A DNA stretch of 64,000 nucleotides from Cryptomeria japonica (Eukaryota; Streptophyta; Pinopsida; Cupressales; Cupressaceae), in the NCBI RefSeq assembly GCF_030272615.1, contig NC_081414.1:665847938-665911937 (forward strand). Direction: 5' to 3'. This document shows, piece by piece, positions 45,126-57,420 of this stretch. The translations under genes were made by a program, and so were the position numbers. Each line of letters opens with the position of its first letter. The stretch's first letter is position 1. The notes below the pieces were generated by a model. That model searched no databases. It saw only the letters and a program-made list of their open reading frames with translations, and was not told the origin of the DNA.

Positions 45126-47580
45126 TTAAATTTGTTTAAACGAATAACATTGGTCCTCTTTACCTGATTGGGGAACATCACGTTCCTGATGTTGTCTACC
45201 TAGATCATGCTCCACTTGGTCACCACTGACTACATGCTCTAAAATATTAACAATAAAGGTTACATTAATTACTACTCTAATTTTCAATTTAAGATGTTTA
45301 ATTGTATTAATAATTACATAAAAAAAATTGAATAGCAAATGAATACCTCCACTACTAGGATGCACATCCGGACCTTCATGTACAGGTTTTGTTCCACGAT
45401 TATCATGCTGCATTGCAATGTCACGCGCAATGTTATCATTGCTTGCTTATTTAAAAAAAATATAGTCACTTTATGTTGAAACTTAACATCAAATAGATTA
45501 TTGGTTAAGTATTCAATTTGAAATAATTTTCATTTAGCTTAATTACCGTTGTGACAGATGCATCAGAATCTCGTGTTTTCCCACTCATTTCTCGTAGCCA
45601 TTTAGCCACGGCTATATAGCCTTTCTGGTAGCCAATTCTCTTGTCATCTTCCGTGGGCACTCTATTGAATTCAGAGCCCTGCATTTTTGCTTAGTATTGT
45701 GAATTTTTCTTGTATTGTTTGATCAAAAAAAAATTGTTTACAATTTATAAATATTTTGATGTGATACTTAATTTACTGATTCTTACAATTCGTACGACAA
45801 GTTTCATAACCACCAGAGCCGAGTTTGTGTTGCCCATGTTTTTCTTGCCTTTCCTTGGTTGCCTTTGACGTGTCACTCAATCTATGAAAAGTTTGAAATA
45901 TGTTAGATTATATAAATATAATGAATAATTAGTACATATTCACATTCTTAATAGTATCACATACCTTCTTCTGGTGTCTGGTGGTGTATTTCCTTTTTTC
46001 CTTTCAATTCTCTCCTTTGCATCCAAAATCAGGTCCTTCCAGTCCCTCTCTGGAATCATGGGGGGACGCTCATACTTTACGTTCTTCTCTAAATGTGTCC
46101 TGTATTGGTCCCTCACATACTTCAGATATGTGCCAGCTTTTTTCAAGAGCTTAGTCTTGTCAAATGTGTCATTTCCAAACAACCCTACCATACGGTTCGT
46201 GAGTTCATCTTTTAACTTTTTTTCTTAGTCATTCCACCTTAAAAGCAAAAACAAACCTGTTAGATTTAGAAAGAAATTGAAGCTACCTTTGATATAGTTC
46301 AAGAAATGGATAAAAGGAAAACTATTCTAGCAATGATATGAAATCAAAATAGTGGATAAGGGTTAGTTCACGTATGATGTTCCACCTTTTACGTATGGTG
46401 GGCCCAAATATCTGCAATGAAATGTCATTAAGATTTTTATAAAAAATATCATTTCCTGCAAAAAAAACATGGGATCATTAGTCCAAAATGAGTGATCAGT
46501 AAGTAAATTACAATTAGACTATATATAATAATATTTTTAAAGTACATGGAACCTTTTGTATCTTCAAGGGAATCAATTCTTCGTCGCTCACCACCAATGT
46601 GGCCTGCAACGTTCCTATACTAGCAATAGGGGAAGATCCAGGAAATGATGGTATGTTATCAGCAGTACTCGCCTCTGGCGCATCCTCATGTGCATCTCCT
46701 GCCACAGTAAATGAATCCACTATGAAATGCCTCCAAGAAAGAACACTTCAAGGGTAATAAACACATAACGAAAGAGAGAGAAAAAGAGGGATCTACCACC
46801 AGTGGGCGGGTCAACACGAGTTGGTGCAACAGATGATGTCTACATGCTACGTGTTGCCAATATTGCAGTCGGCAATACAGTTGGGCTCGACCTCAGACCC
46901 ATGTCAGCACCTGAAGAGTAATATATTAAATATGTAAAACATTAAAAAAGCAAGTTCACAAGTCCAAAGGAGTGGTTTTAATATATAGAACATGGTCATC
47001 ACCTGAACTACTTGCAATACCTTGATCATCGCCACCAGGATGATGAGGCCCTATAAATTTCTATAAAAACAACACATACATATTTTAGTTAATGACATAA
47101 ACGAGATAAAAATATAAACCATTATTGAACTTTTGTTATGATTAAAGCTTTCATTACTACTTACTTGCAAGTTTTCCATTGTCGTCAACAATAGTTGCAC
47201 CCTCTTTGTTATCTCATCAGTCTGAGGACTTATGGTTGCCAAATCAAGAATCTCTTGCCTAATTTTTCTAATATTCTTATGTACAAATTGCATAGGGTTT
47301 GTGGTAAGTGCGATGTCATCAGCGCATAACACTGTCGAGTGCCCCACATCCCTATGGAGGTGCTGAGGTACTGCAAGTTCCTTTCCCTTATCCCGAACAT
47401 TTGTCTGTCACAAGAATATAATTAACACTATCAAAATTACTTCAAAACACTCAAGAAAAGATCATAATGTAACAGTTTGATTCTATCTAATGTGTACAAT
47501 TACAATGAGGTTTACCTGCTCCGTAGAAGTGTCGGGACCTACACCCCTATCTGTGCTATGTGGTGGATCCATGTGGCCCT
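45126..47580 (-). pseudogene. TNPA-like second gene of the CACTA element (Transposase_24-like)
   Basis: A series of short minus-strand stretches is bounded by AG and GT sites, for example about 47580-47519, 47406-47165, 47061-46990, 46912-46800, 46700-46530, 46235-45965, 45885-45790 and 45680-45550. The 46235-45965 piece encodes KKAGTYLKYVRDQYRTHLEK and PPMIPERDWKDLILDAKER. The next pieces give DTSKATKERQEKHGQHKLGS and RVPTEDDKRIGYQKGYIAV. This Trp-containing helix followed by a basic H..GS segment resembles the plant Ptta/En/Spm Transposase_24 region. TNPA-type proteins bind subterminal repeats during transposition. One TAG (about 46847) breaks a predicted exon. Exon joins are inferred. Confidence 0.6.
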
Positions 47581-47669
47581 GTAACAAAGAAAAAATATAA
47601 AAACGTTAGCAAAATGAAACCAATAGACTTAGCAAAAAAACTTAATAATACAATGGTTTTTTGGATTCA

Positions 47670-48428
47670 TTAATTGGTAGTTGGCTTAAATGGTATATAT
47701 ATAGTACGTACCACCCCCATGATAGTAACTTTGTTTGTATCTATACGATTCAAATTGTAATCAATTAGCAGCTCTTCCCCTACACTTATTGATTTTATCG
47801 CACATACAAACACACAATTTCCCTCACGTGCCTCAAATATGCAATTGGGTTGCTTATTAGTTGACCCAGGTCGTGTACTATTTATAAAACCTGCAATATT
47901 CCCTATTGCTTTTGGCCTTCCATCAATGTATATAGCCACTCGTTTACTTTGATCATTATCTTTTTGTTGTATATAATTGGCTGACAGTGCATACCTACGC
48001 ATACTTTTTTTATATCGAACAATCTGCATCCAATCATTATAATTGTAACAAGGTCCAACAAACTCCATCAATTCAGCAACTTTGTTGTAACAGACCTTTA
48101 TGCTGTCCATGGAAAATAGGCCCAAACCATGTAACGACGAAGGTGCTATGTGATATATCCTCTCATTAACACAAAAATCAATGTTTATTGGAGGAAGTTC
48201 CTTGGGTACACATTGTTTCAGTAGATGTTTGTACCTCAAGGGCATCTCAATGTTGCCTTTGGTCTCATCATCATAAGAACATGACCCCCCTTGAGCAAAA
48301 AAAAATTCCATGTGTTTATTGAATTTTCTTCTAATCTTTTGACCTCTAGTTGATCTCCCTATTTGAGATCTACTACATGTCTCACTTTCCTCTTCTATTC
48401 TTGCATTTCCCTCACTCGAGGAAGACAC
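47670..48428 (-). CDS. SET-domain protein exon carried by the CACTA element
   Basis: 252 uninterrupted codons. The listed first codon is GTG, and the frame stays open upstream to at least about 48690. An AG at about 48458 looks like a splice acceptor, so this is an internal or 5'-extended exon. The N-terminal part is Ser/Arg/Lys-rich. The SET core has SSLHGLGLFSMDSI (the S..GxGLF entry), GFINSTRPGSTNKQPNC in place of the canonical RFINHSCxPN, and ISVGEELLIDYN (GEELxxDY). SET domains methylate protein lysines. Here the NHSC core reads NSTRPG, so activity is uncertain, and no post-SET Cys cluster is seen. A GTACGT donor near 47703 could splice it to the TNPA-like exons. It has no stops, unlike the flanking transposase. 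Confidence 0.75.
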   Translation of the reverse strand: MSSSSEGNARIEEESETCSRSQIGRSTRGQKIRRKFNKHMEFFFAQGGSCSYDDETKGNIEMPLRYKHLLKQCVPKELPPINIDFCVNERIYHIAPSSLHGLGLFSMDSIKVCYNKVAELMEFVGPCYNYNDWMQIVRYKKSMRRYALSANYIQQKDNDQSKRVAIYIDGRPKAIGNIAGFINSTRPGSTNKQPNCIFEAREGNCVFVCAIKSISVGEELLIDYNLNRIDTNKVTIMGVVRTIYIPFKPTTN

Positions 48429-48809
48429 ATCTGATAAATACCTATTTGGTGATACCTGTGCACCATCAAATGAGAGAGTTAGTTGGTAATGAGAGAGATA
48501 TTTTGCAAATGAGGGTAATATTAATGAAGAAGTCGGCCATAAAGTTGATGTTGAGATTAAAATTTGAGTAAGTCCAACTGGGGCCTCAAGTGTTGATAAC
48601 TGTATTAGATTTGCTGCTAATATTGATGTTTGAAAAACTGAGGAAGTTTGTTTTTCTTGTAATTTTTTAAAAAAATATTATTTGTATAAGGTGTATTGAC
48701 TTATACTTGTCGATCCATGAGACTGTGCAGGACCCTCGTCAAAGGGGTTCAGGTTCCTACACCAACAATTGAGCATCATAAGCATTACAATTGTAATTTG
48801 ATAAACAAT

Positions 48810-49080
48810 AAATACTGCAGTATCATAAGCATCATAAGCATCATAAGCATCACATATGTATCATCATATATGTAATTGAGCATCATAAAAATCACATATG
48901 TATCATCATAAACATGTAATCCATCACATACGTATCATAAATCACCATCCATCACATAGCTAATAAGTAGTCCACATTCCATAAATAAACACAAAGTTCA
49001 AAAAATGTCACATGTATCATCATAAGCATGTAATCCATCACATATGTATTTTAAATCACCATCTATCACATAGCTAGAGG
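48810..49080. repeat. ATCATAAGC / ATCACATATGTATC tandem repeats
   Basis: Short CATCATAAG units (about 48818-48850) precede a 60-bp unit (48902-48961) that recurs with few changes at 49017-49076, a spacing of about 115 bp. The region is the spacer between the TNP2-type gene's 3' end and the SET frame. Confidence 0.75.
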
Positions 49081-49224
49081 TGCATCATGAATTAATTAAG
49101 TAATGGCATTAGAATTCAAAACATATGAATTATTTATGTAACCATATAAGTCAAATTATTTTCTATCAAGATATCAATATTAAATAGATAATATAATAAT
49201 CGCATCTCATACATTTCATTCATG

Positions 49225-49262
49225 TCATTGATCTTCTTCTTCATCCAACTCATCATCATGAC

Positions 49263-49301
<39 letters not shown>

Positions 49302-50285
49302 TGTCGTCATTGTCATCGTCGTCGTCGTCGTCGTCATCGTCATTATGTTTGTCATCACCATCACCATCACCATCACCGACACCATCACCATCACCATCAT
49401 CATCATCAGCAGCACCACCACCATCATCATCATCAACTTCTTCTTCGTGTACATTTCCGTCAGGAACATCATCGAGTAACTGTTGATCATGATCATCTAT
49501 ATCATCTTCTACTTCTTCGGTATCTTCTTCTTCCATCATGTTATACATTATCAGCCTTCCTCTTGGATCATGTCTAACAACAAATGACCAACCTAGTTTA
49601 TGTGGAACCTCCGAGTAAAATACCTGCTCACATTGACTTGGAAGAACATAGGGCTCATCCCCAACTCGTTCAAACGACCTTGTATTAACCATTGTAAATC
49701 CGTTATCATGTTCGATAACAGTTCTATCAGGATCATTTATATTCAGTTGTGGCCTATACCATTTGACGACGAACAGAACTAATTTGAAGGAATTAAAGTC
49801 ACACTCAAGTATATCATCCAAAATGCCATAGTATCGATTTTGAGACACTTGACGATGTATGTCGTTTCTAGATGAAATATTGGTCACCTCAAAGATTGCA
49901 GTTATCCTAGAATCACAAGTTTTCTTCGTGTCATCCAACTATTTGATGCAAAATTTATGACCATTGCAGCACATAGCCTTGTGGTGTTTGACCTGCAATA
50001 TGTCTAACATATTAAAATTATTGCATCATGAGTTGATAAACATACGGGTGATTAATAAAATTATAAGTACCTATTGATCTCTTAAACCATATGCTAAATC
50101 AATTTCCCTTTGTGTAACATTGGAATCTCCATTACGATGAGTTTCTTTAACTAATGAAGCGACACCATCCCATGTTAATGTGCGACTAGAATGTTGACAT
50201 CGTTCAATCCACACCGTCATCCAATCAAGATTGTTTGCAATATACAAATGTAGCGCATCCCACTCCCGACCAACTATACAAATAA
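49225..50285 (-). pseudogene. CACTA transposase C-terminal part, DUF4216 plus acidic tail
   Basis: The exon at about 50285-50090 encodes WDALHLYIANNLDWMTVWIE and ends in TAG. The next, from about 49992, has a TAG at 49939-49937 and then a 237-codon open stretch. That stretch carries the DUF4216 pattern: RYYGILDDILECDF, LVLFVVKWYRP, DNGFTMVNTRSF, QVFYSEVPHKLGWSFVV. It ends in about 75 residues that are mostly Asp/Glu, encoded by GAY repeats. DUF4216 normally forms the C-terminal part of plant TNP2 transposases. The acidic tail is unusually long. Confidence 0.8.
49256..49440 (-). repeat. CAT/GTC trinucleotide tract encoding poly-Asp
   Basis: Imperfect ATC/GTC/ACC triplet repeats that are read on the minus strand as GAT and GAC codons in the DUF4216 frame. 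The plus-strand and other minus-strand frames give meaningless Ser/Pro, Ile/Thr or Met/Val runs. Confidence 0.9.
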
Positions 50286-50359
50286 TTAATAGACCACTTA
50301 CAATTGATTTATTTAGAAGATAAAGAATTAATTTACTACAATAACATCTTATAATTACC

Positions 50360-50775
50360 TCTCACTTTCTTCAATCTACCTTTCCCCATCAAGTGCTCCC
50401 CTTTGAATTTATTAATGGGGTTGGGATCCCAAATGCGATCTACATGGATTTTTGCTGCAAACTTAGGAAGATATTCAGTAATGTACACCATAGTTTAGTA
50501 TACCATATATCCCTCCACCATAGAACCCTCAGGATGTGCTCTTTGTTGAACCAAAGCCTTCAAAAATTTCAAGTGCCTCTCAACCATCCACATTGACCTA
50601 GTTTGTACAGGTCCACACAATTCGATCTCCTCAACTTGGTGTATGAGGTAGTGTTCTTGTGCATTGAAAAAAGTTGAAGGTAGACACTTTTGCATTTCAT
50701 ACATTAGATGAGGGATTTTTCTCTTCCAATATTTTATATCTTCCTTGTGGATTTCTTTAGATGACAACCACCTAA
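50360..50775 (-). pseudogene. CACTA transposase DUF4218 segment
   Basis: Encodes KCLPSTFFNAQEHYLIHQVE, then CGPVQTRSMWMVERHLKFLK and RAHPEGSMVEGYMVY, the characteristic DUF4218 pattern (PP.FF..M.HL.iHL, GPVq.RwMyp.ER, A.pEGSi.EgY). A TAA follows at 50495-50497, with readable sequence beyond it to a GTAATT donor near 50358. It belongs to the same transposase as the TNP2 core to its right. Confidence 0.85.
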
Positions 50776-51012
50776 TTAAAGAGATTGAAGATGCAAAAAT
50801 ATATAAACGAGACTTTACAAAATAATATACAAATATATTGCATAACAAGTAAAACAAATGGCAAATATAATATCTATACAACAAATTGAACAAACATCAC
50901 TACTTACCTCATGTATTTTCCAAGATCATATATGACTTGCTTGATATTATTGTCGAAGTGGTCTGGGAGAGATAGAGGTAGAACGTACTGCAACAATTAT
51001 AAAATGATCTTT
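50776..51012 (-). other. Intron-like spacer within the CACTA transposase
   Basis: AT-rich sequence between the TNP2 core and the DUF4218 exon with GT/AG signals at the edges and no coding similarity. Confidence 0.5.
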
Positions 51013-53534
51013 TCATTGTTTTCTAACATAATACAATGAAAAGTACATGCGCAGTATACAAATATATAGTAAATACACAAGAACGTGAATTACCTTAATG
51101 AAGGTATGCCAATCATGCATTTTCATCCCTGGCCCAAATTCACTCTTCTTTGATATGAGATTGTTTATGTTCGCAGCAAATCCTATGGGAAATCGAATTT
51201 TTCGTATGACTTCTTTTATAGAATTGCTTTGCTGCTCCATTAATAACCAAGGAAGGGCGCTTATATTAATTTGATCTCCATTGCTATTTGATTGAATGAC
51301 ATTTTTCATTGCATGATTGGATTCCACAATGTCACTACAAATTTTGACAATTTTTTCTTTGTCATGCCTTCCATCCAATATTTTCCATAATGTCTCTATT
51401 ATATTCTTTCCAATATGCATTGTATCAAACAAATGCACAATTTGTAGTTGCTCGTAGTAAGGCAACCTACTGAATTGTCTGGGATAACTTTTTAGTCCCT
51501 TTGGAAGGTGGTCATCCATGCCTTGACGACCTTCAGTATCATCAATTACATCATCAGTAAACAAAACATGATAGAAAAATTCAAATTCCAAACATAAACC
51601 ATTAGATGGAATGACATTACCTTGACAATTAATTCTATTATATTCCAACTTCCATAAATGAGGAGTCATTCTTCGTGGCTTTGATGTAGTCTCTTCTTTC
51701 CCATTGAAAAGATGTTTTTCAGTATTCCGGTACTTATGATTTTTGTGAAGGAAGTGCCTATACTCATCAAACACCTACTTTCCTAAACTTTTTGAATGAC
51801 GGGATTTCATTTTTGGACCACAAACTAGACATGCAAATTTTCCCTTTGTTTGAAGACCTACAAGATAATGTATAATTCTATTAAATCTGTTAATTTTTAT
51901 AATTATAATTATCATGTGCAACTTGAACACTATAATGTACCACAAAAATGTGTTAGCCTTGGGGCATCATGTATTGTCCATACAAGCATTGCATGGAATT
52001 GAAATTGTCTTTGTCCTATTGGTCTAGAGATGTCATACATGGTCACACCATTCCATAACTCCAGCAACTCGTCGATAAGAGGCTCAATATATACATTCAT
52101 ATCTTTAACTTGGTACTTGCCAAGTGGAATGAACAAAAACATTACATAATTATTATGACTATTTTACTGCAATATTTATAATTAAATGTAGATGACTATT
52201 AAATGATAAAATACCTGGAACAATCATTGCCAACATTATGTGCTCCCTCTTTATTAACATCCATGGAGGAATATTATTGTTGATAACAAAAATAGGCCAC
52301 ACCGAGTAAACAGATCTCAACTCTCCAAATGGATTGACACCGTCCGTTGCCAATGAAAGCCTGAGATTACGAGGTTCTTCTTTAAAGTGTGGCCACTTTT
52401 CCTCTATGTCCATAAATGTTGAACCATCCGTAGGCATTCGAATAATGTCATCTCAACTTCTATTGCGTGCATGGTAATCCATAAATTGTGCCAAGCTAGT
52501 GCACCTGAATAATCGTTGCATACGTGGAATAATGGGAATATAACGAAAAACCTTACGAGGCACCTTTTTTGTTATTTGATCTGTTCGATATCTACTGATA
52601 TGACATTCAAGGCATTCTGTTCCAAATTCATGTTGTTTATGATATATAATATGATCATTGGGACAAGCATCTATTGTTTGATACTCCATTCCAATATCTT
52701 TCATAATGGCAGATAATTCTCGGTATGAGCGAGGTAGAATATTTGATGGTGGTAAGAAAAAATCACCTATCAATCTACAGCAAAAAAAAAAGTTTGAGGT
52801 GTTAATATAAAGAATATTAATGGTACATGATTCACCATTTATTAACTGTAATGACATGTATGACACACCTTAACATACGAGAGATTGTTATGTTGCATAA
52901 ACCATTCCTAACCTTCAAGTTCACCAACAACAATACAGCAGAGAGAAGAGTTGTTTGGGAGCCTTTGTAAAGGGGCTCATATGCCTTCTCAAGAAGAGGT
53001 AAATCATGAACATCAAGGTCATCCTGATCATCATGATGAGTTGTGTCAGTACTAAATGTGTCATGGATCAATGTATTTGTACCATCATCTTCAATTGTGT
53101 TTTTTGGTGCATGATCATCATCTTCCATGGGATCATTATCTTCAGCTTTGATATTCACACCTCCATGTTCCTCCACTTCCAAAACCATATTCTCAGGGTT
53201 TTGTTGATCCATACCATGTGCTCTAGGGTGCTCCACCTATATAAAATTGATATAAACCGTGATTATGATCTCATTATCAAGTGATTTCTTATGTATATAA
53301 ATTGTTAAAACGATATAATGAACAACTTACCAGTGGATGATAATCATGTCCCCCTTCAATGTGACCATGCTGCCTACAATGTTTCTTAGTTGTTTTGACT
53401 AGAAGTCTTCTAGTCTTTAAGCCCTTACAAATTTTGTAGGGACAATAACATTTCCCATCACCTTTTCTTTTCAAGTTAGACCATAATCTAGCAATTATCT
53501 CCTTATTTTGTTCTTCGCTGATATTATCTGACAT
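51013..53534 (-). pseudogene. CACTA TNP2/TNPD-type transposase, N-terminal and core exons
   Basis: Exon 1 (53534-53332, ATG start) gives a basic Cys/His region ending KHCRQHGHIEGGHDYHPL before a GTAAGT donor. Exon 2 (53236-52871) is acidic. The third region (about 52780-52203) carries the Transposase_21 N-terminal core: IGMEYQTIDACPNDHIIY, CLECHISRY, KVPRKVFRYIPIIPRMQRLF. A TGA at 52453 falls where Trp is expected. It continues LSLATDGVNPFG. Later exons give SRPIGQRQFQFHAM and a TAG near 51776, then EYRHFLHKNHKYRN and FDTMHIGKNIIETLWKILDG. This protein catalyses excision and insertion. Two or more nonsense codons in otherwise well-kept exons suggest fairly recent loss. Confidence 0.85.
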
Positions 53535-54443
53535 GGTCTTTCTTCACAGGCAAAAAAATCAGGCTATGGAAACTTCAGTGCAAAAGCTTCACAAAAATTG
53601 CAAATCGAACCAAACCATTGAACTTAATAGAGAACGTATTTAATGTAGCTGATTGTGTGAATTTCTGAGCATTGTGTCTACAAATTCTTACTAAAATTTT
53701 GCCTGTTGCAGACTTTCTGAGAGACATTTTTGAGTATTCTAAGAAAAGCATTTATTTAAACATACACTTATTCATCCACATTGCAAGGATAACAATACAA
53801 GGCTCACATATTGGTCTAAGAGGATGCCATGGTCTCACAAAGTAACCAAGAACCATATGAAATGATGGTCGTCCTGAATCCACACACAACTAGGGAGGAT
53901 CCATACGATTATGTATGACTTCCCCCTTGTTTGTTTAATGGGATTAGCCAGCTCCAAGACATAGTCGTCAATAATCACTAAGAATGTACAAGTGGATTGT
54001 AGCTACCCATACAACAAACACTTACCCCTATCCTCAAATTTTCCCAATGTTTGATTCCTTATATACACTCATCCAAGGTTATCTATGTCGATCTTGGTGA
54101 GGAATCACATCACAACAAAGAAGGCAACATTTAAAAATAGCAAGAGTTTCACTAAACTACCAAAGATCATAAATATTGAAAGAAAGAAAAAATAGTAACA
54201 ATAATAAGTCAAATAAATGTGTTCAATTCCAATAGCAAATCAAGCATAGCCACAATACCTACACAATAGAGAAAACTCATAATAGTGATTAAACTAATTC
54301 AAACAAGATAAAATAAAATTGTTGGCCAATGCAACAAAGATGAGAGATCATCAATAATTGAAGTAAACTTCACAATCCTTAAAAGTGCACATTACATAAC
54401 TATATGACTAGAAATTGTGTCTAAATAGAGTGAAGATTCATCA

Positions 54444-54720
54444 TGACTCCAATAATAGTCCCTCATGTGTGCATTTGTGGCATGAACACAAAAACTCCCA
54501 CACGGCATGGCCATGTACCTAATGGAGAAGACATGCCTAGGCTACATGCCCAAAAAACATGACTATAATAATAGTCCCTCATGCATGTATTTGTGGCCTA
54601 CACACTACAAATCCTAACATATCATGGCAATACACCTCATAGAGAAGACACACCTAGGGCCACATTGCACATAGCAACGTGCCTCACAACGAAGACATGC
54701 ATAGGGCACATGCCACATAG
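54444..54720. repeat. Tandem duplication, about 110-130-bp period
   Basis: GACTCCAATAATAGTCCCTC (from 54444) and GACTATAATAATAGTCCCTC (from about 54571) start two diverged copies ending in GAGAAGACA.GCCTAGG-type sequence. A partial third copy ends near 54720. Confidence 0.7.
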
Positions 54721-57119
54721 CCTATTTGCTAATCGAGGATACTTGTTGGAGTCAAACTAGCTAGAAGAACCACTAGAAGGTCACCTAGGAGCTCCACATG
54801 GATGAAAAAGAGAGGCCATGTGCAACCGAATAGGTCACAACGCTCCAGTGACCACGATCCATTTGACCAACTAATGAAGATACCTACAACCAAGAAGATT
54901 GATTTCTATGAGTCGAGAGACTCCTACTTATCTAGTGTTCTTAATGAGCAGCCCTAGGAGTAGGAAGAAGATGAAGGAACTCTATCCATGGTACATGAGG
55001 CATTACATTGATGGTTGACAAATATCTGATGGTGAGCCACTTCCAGAGCAACTTTGTTGGTGTGTAGCTAGATCTATAATAACATTAGAACAAATTATTA
55101 ATTGAGAAAAAAGTGAAATATTTTATTAAAAAATGAAATGAAAAACTTATAGTTTTATTTATCTATCCATATGTTGCGTAGACTCCAACTACACATAGCA
55201 TGTGCAACAAGGGTCTTGGATGCTCAGACGAATTAACGCGACCCCACAGGTAAGCCTTAGACAAGACTACACTAGGCAAAGTGGACCAATTTAGGCTCTA
55301 GAAAAGTAAAGTAGATGGTGAGAAATTTGTATATCCAAATCGAGATAAATGACTATAAATGCCATCTTTTAAAGAAAATGATATTCAAGATGTGGCTTAT
55401 AGTTACATAAATTTGTGTTTGGACCCCAACTTCCAATCTTTCCACCAAGGTTTAGAAGATTGAATACTCGTTTTGTGAATCATATCAAGTAGAATATCCT
55501 CTATAACAATTTCAAAAGTCTCATGATCATAATTAGAAAAGGAAAACTTAGCCTTTGTCTCAATTGATGACATGAGACTCAAAATTTCTAGAGAATAAAT
55601 CCTTTGGGCATTGGATATATTTTTTGTGAAATTACATGGCCCTCACCCATTGCAAGTGAGCCAAAGGATGACCTTGATATTGTAAAAGAGGAAACACCAA
55701 ATGTTCTACTACCTAAAGGAAATGACATCTCAAAAACTAAAACCAGTCAAGACAAGTGAAGGTTTAACAACCTCCCAAGTTCTCCATATACTTTTAGCCA
55801 CAAAACCTCCATTGATGTGATTAAAATCCTTCGTGGTGAGAAATGTTTAAAAACTAATCCTTCTAATATTGAGACAAAGAGATTTGGACATGAAGTGTTA
55901 GCTTTGTTTGCCAACTCATTGTTGTTGGCAATGTGGAAAAATATAGAAAATAATTTTTATTTGCAAGGTTCTACATTAATGTGGATGAGGAGAAGGGGCT
56001 TCCTTCTCCAATTACATTATCATGTAGGTTGGGAGTTTGGGTGTAATAGATCAAATATATGGTCTCTTTGGTTTCTGAAATTAATATTTCATGGTTGGCC
56101 ATGCCTCTCATGGATTTAGGGTTGGAAATCATCTTCATCCAAATAAGGAGGATGAGATTAGACACATTCTAAATATGTCATTCTTGGTTTCAATTTGTGA
56201 ATGAGCTTAGTAAGTGGTTGTTGCCTAGAGGAGTATGCCTCAATAAGGCTAGTGAAACTCATTGGGGGAAATGATCTATGGACTCAAACAAGGAAAATGC
56301 GTAACTAATGTAATGAGAAGAGCTTTAAGGGTCCCCCTCTCCCCTTGGATTCATATCTTAGAATTGAAGAAAATCATATTTTGATTGAAGCTAAGGATAT
56401 GGACACTTGCAAGGTATAGAGTTCCTTGGTGAAGTTCAAGTCACTTTAAGTTGTGAGTTTTGTAGATATTTTGGGAATTTTTCCTATATTTGTTTCTAGT
56501 GCCAGTAATAGAGTGATATTCAGTTTTTTTTGTTTTGTTTTGTTGTTGGCTCTATGTGAGCACTTCTATTACCTTTTGGCTTTTTGCTTGTCTCTTTCTA
56601 TGCTATATACAAGGGTGAGGCCCTTTCAAAACTCCCTTTTCAAATTCATATAGTTGTATCCTAAAGCATTCAACTTAATAAAAAATATTTGCTGACAACA
56701 CATACTTACATATACCATGCTCTTTTGCCACCCAAGTACTAGTGCTACACATTTTTAGTAGATTGATAAAAAGATATACAATCATTCAACAAAAAATTTT
56801 AAAATGTATCTTTCACAAGCTATACCTACAACCTCTAAAGTATTTTTTTAGTGGAAATTAAAGACTTACAAAATTAAATAAAATATAAGACAAATGGAAA
56901 AAAGCATAATCATGCCAATCTATCTGAATTTAACACCTTCATTAATTGTCCTCTCGGTATATATTTCTGATATAGATACAAAGTATTTGTTCTTTGAATA
57001 ATATTTCCAATATGAACATTTGTTTTCTTAACTCAAATGTTTTACTTTCTACTCCAAATTAATTAAAATGTCCTAGTCCTTATTGTAAGTTTGCAAAATG
57101 AATTTGTGCTAGATTCTTG

Positions 57120-57420
57120 AGGTTATTGCATGGAGGCAGTATCATAATGAATTTGCATCTTGAGGCAACTTACAGTGAGGACCTATATAGATCGTTGACC
57201 ATTGAGGCAATGGAGTGAGCATGAGAACATCCCTGAATTTGTTGAGCTTAATCTTAGTCTCAATGCAACGAGCATGTGAAAATCATTGAATTTTTACAAT
57301 TGAATTTTCATCTTGAGGTAGCTTGCAATGAGCTCTTGTGCAGATCATTGATCATTGAGGTAGTACAGTGACCTATGAGCAGATCAATGAACTTGTGGAG
57401 GTGATGGTTAGGCAATTCAT
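57120..57420. repeat. Diverged tandem duplication, about 165-bp period
   Basis: Two copies share TTGCATCTTGAGGCAACTTACAGTGAG / TTTCATCTTGAGGTAGCTTGCAATGAG-like blocks, followed by AGATC.TTGA.CATTGAGG. No function is apparent. Confidence 0.6.

Noticed and set aside
48810-49080. Short regularly spaced repeats that might suggest a CRISPR array
   Set aside because: The units are direct tandem repeats without unique spacers, in a plant transposon spacer.
49134-49496. Met/Val-rich and Ile/Thr-rich frames over the triplet tract
   Set aside because: Off-frame readings of the GAY repeat that encodes the acidic tail of the DUF4216 frame.
55817-56119. 100-codon frame in the CACTA right arm
   Set aside because: No recognisable domain. 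Possibly a decayed LINE or gag relic but not supportable as a gene.
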